NCBI RefSeq assembly: GCF_019649055.1
Contig: NW_026570224.1
Location: 1,736,001 to 1,800,000, forward strand
DNA: 64,000 bases
Direction of reading: 5' to 3'
Source of the DNA: Paramacrobiotus metropolitanus
Taxonomy: Eukaryota > Tardigrada > Eutardigrada > Parachela > Macrobiotidae
In this document: positions 63,251-64,000 of the stretch, one piece after another
How the letters are laid out: the number at the start of each line of letters is the position of its first letter
How positions within the stretch are numbered: position 1 is the first letter of the stretch
Notes under the pieces: generated by a model
What the model saw: only the letters and a program-made list of their open reading frames with translations
The model's database searches: none
What the model was told of the DNA's origin: nothing
Program-made: the position numbers and the translations under genes

Positions 63251-64000
63251 TTATTTCTTTTTCGCCAAGTAAGGCGAGTTTTGCTTGTTAGCTAAAAACT
63301 GTTGCATATTCTTAACATACGGTTTCAAATTGCATTCTTTCATCTTAAAGTTCAATTCGTACTCATGTCTTGTGAGACAAGCGTATTCGAGTAGCTCATT
63401 ACCGATCTGATTTGGCACGTTTCTAAAAAAAAATATCACTTGGTTGCCCCTGTTTTGGAACGTCTTCCACTTTCCTAACCCGTCCTTTCGTTTGCATTTT
63501 TTCACAAATTCCGTATCGAAATTTTCAGCGCCAACTCCGTATTTTCGTTTTTTAAAAAATGCGGCAGGGTAGGCTGTTCCAGGTAAGCGCAGAATCTTAA
63601 CCCACGGACACGTAGTCATCCTTACCAAAGCCGCTTCGTCACTCGGATAAGAAAGTTCCTATTAATAACGCGTACATTACCACTATATATGTTTACCAAC
63701 ATATATTATTTATACGTTGAGCATGCCAACTTTCCGAGACAACGTTAACTTATCTGCTGTGGATTTGTCAAGATAAAAAAATAACAAATGAATAAGCAAT
63801 AAAATAACCAATTTTTAAGCAATAAAAATGAAATAAACGAACATTACCGTTAGGTAAGCTCCCTTAGCTTTTTCTGTAAGGTCGTAGAACGGGGCCACAG
63901 ATTCGCAGATACCAAGTTGTATGAGTACTTCTGGAAAACGCAATGCTAATCCAAATGTATCAATCATATAATACCGAAGGATCTTGTACAAACCGTTTGT
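63251..64000 (-). CDS. 3' end of an unrecognised gene, truncated by the window edge
   Basis: Two minus-strand exons: one running in from beyond 64000 to 63848, and the last, 63658-63251, ending in a stop. The junction is GT-AG, phase 0, with an acceptor ending TTATTAATAG. The visible ~185 residues start with a hydrophobic helical stretch (YKILRYYMIDTFGLALRFPE) and CESVAPFYDLTEKAKGAYL, then a basic region with KKRKYGVGAENFD and KCKRKDGLGKW, and end LAKKK. I do not recognise the family. The gene continues to the right. Confidence 0.6.

Overview
The window is eukaryotic nuclear DNA from an animal with a compact genome. Most genes are cut into small exons by GT-AG introns of roughly 60 to 480 bases, spacing between genes is often a few hundred bases, and neighbours are commonly convergent or divergent. 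Metazoan-specific genes (core-binding factor beta, beta-4-galactosyltransferase 7, a TPR-type nucleoporin, an AMPK gamma subunit) exclude fungi and protists. A small-genome ecdysozoan such as a tardigrade fits the gene structure, but no marker here proves the phylum. Splice models were built by eye; wherever exon lengths are given, the summed lengths were checked for reading frame.

Left part (1-20.4 kb): an unrecognised protein with a tandem ~145-residue domain interrupted by an in-frame TAG; dihydropyrimidinase (10 exons); the nucleolar helicase DDX27 (10 exons), convergent with an adenylate kinase-like gene only 2 bases away; AMPK gamma on the same strand as that kinase; the very-long-chain 3-oxoacyl-CoA reductase HSD17B12; and deoxyribose-phosphate aldolase (DERA) with one in-frame TGA. 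Metabolic themes are pyrimidine and deoxynucleoside catabolism (DPYS, DERA), adenylate balance (kinase and AMPK gamma) and fatty-acid elongation.

Middle part (20.8-40.3 kb): a 15-exon TPR/Megator-like nucleoporin, divergent from an intronless mitochondrial peroxiredoxin; a repeat-bearing gap; a SMYD lysine methyltransferase convergent with B4GALT7; the RNA-binding protein RBM42; a short core-binding factor beta gene lying in small exons without any long ORF; and an intronless secreted glycosidase-like gene (GH114/TM1410 type) that stands out from its intron-rich neighbours.

Right part (40-64 kb): gene-poor DNA, then a Helitron coding region (Rep HUH nuclease plus Pif1-type helicase) broken by two one-base shifts at T-runs. 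About 110 bases downstream on the same strand is an intact, intron-containing RPA-like OB-fold gene with one GC-AG intron. Then come a small GIY-YIG nuclease of LEM-3/ANKLE1 type, a ~1.7 kb tandem duplication, an orphan Sec24 C-terminal fragment, a TIPIN-like gene with several frame breaks, an acidic repeat ORF, and the 3' end of an unrecognised gene running off the right edge.

The most distinctive points are the Helitron next to an RPA-like gene, the intronless GH114-like gene, the unknown tandem-domain protein, and the recurring single-base disruptions in otherwise well-conserved genes, which are either real decay or recoding, or assembly errors.
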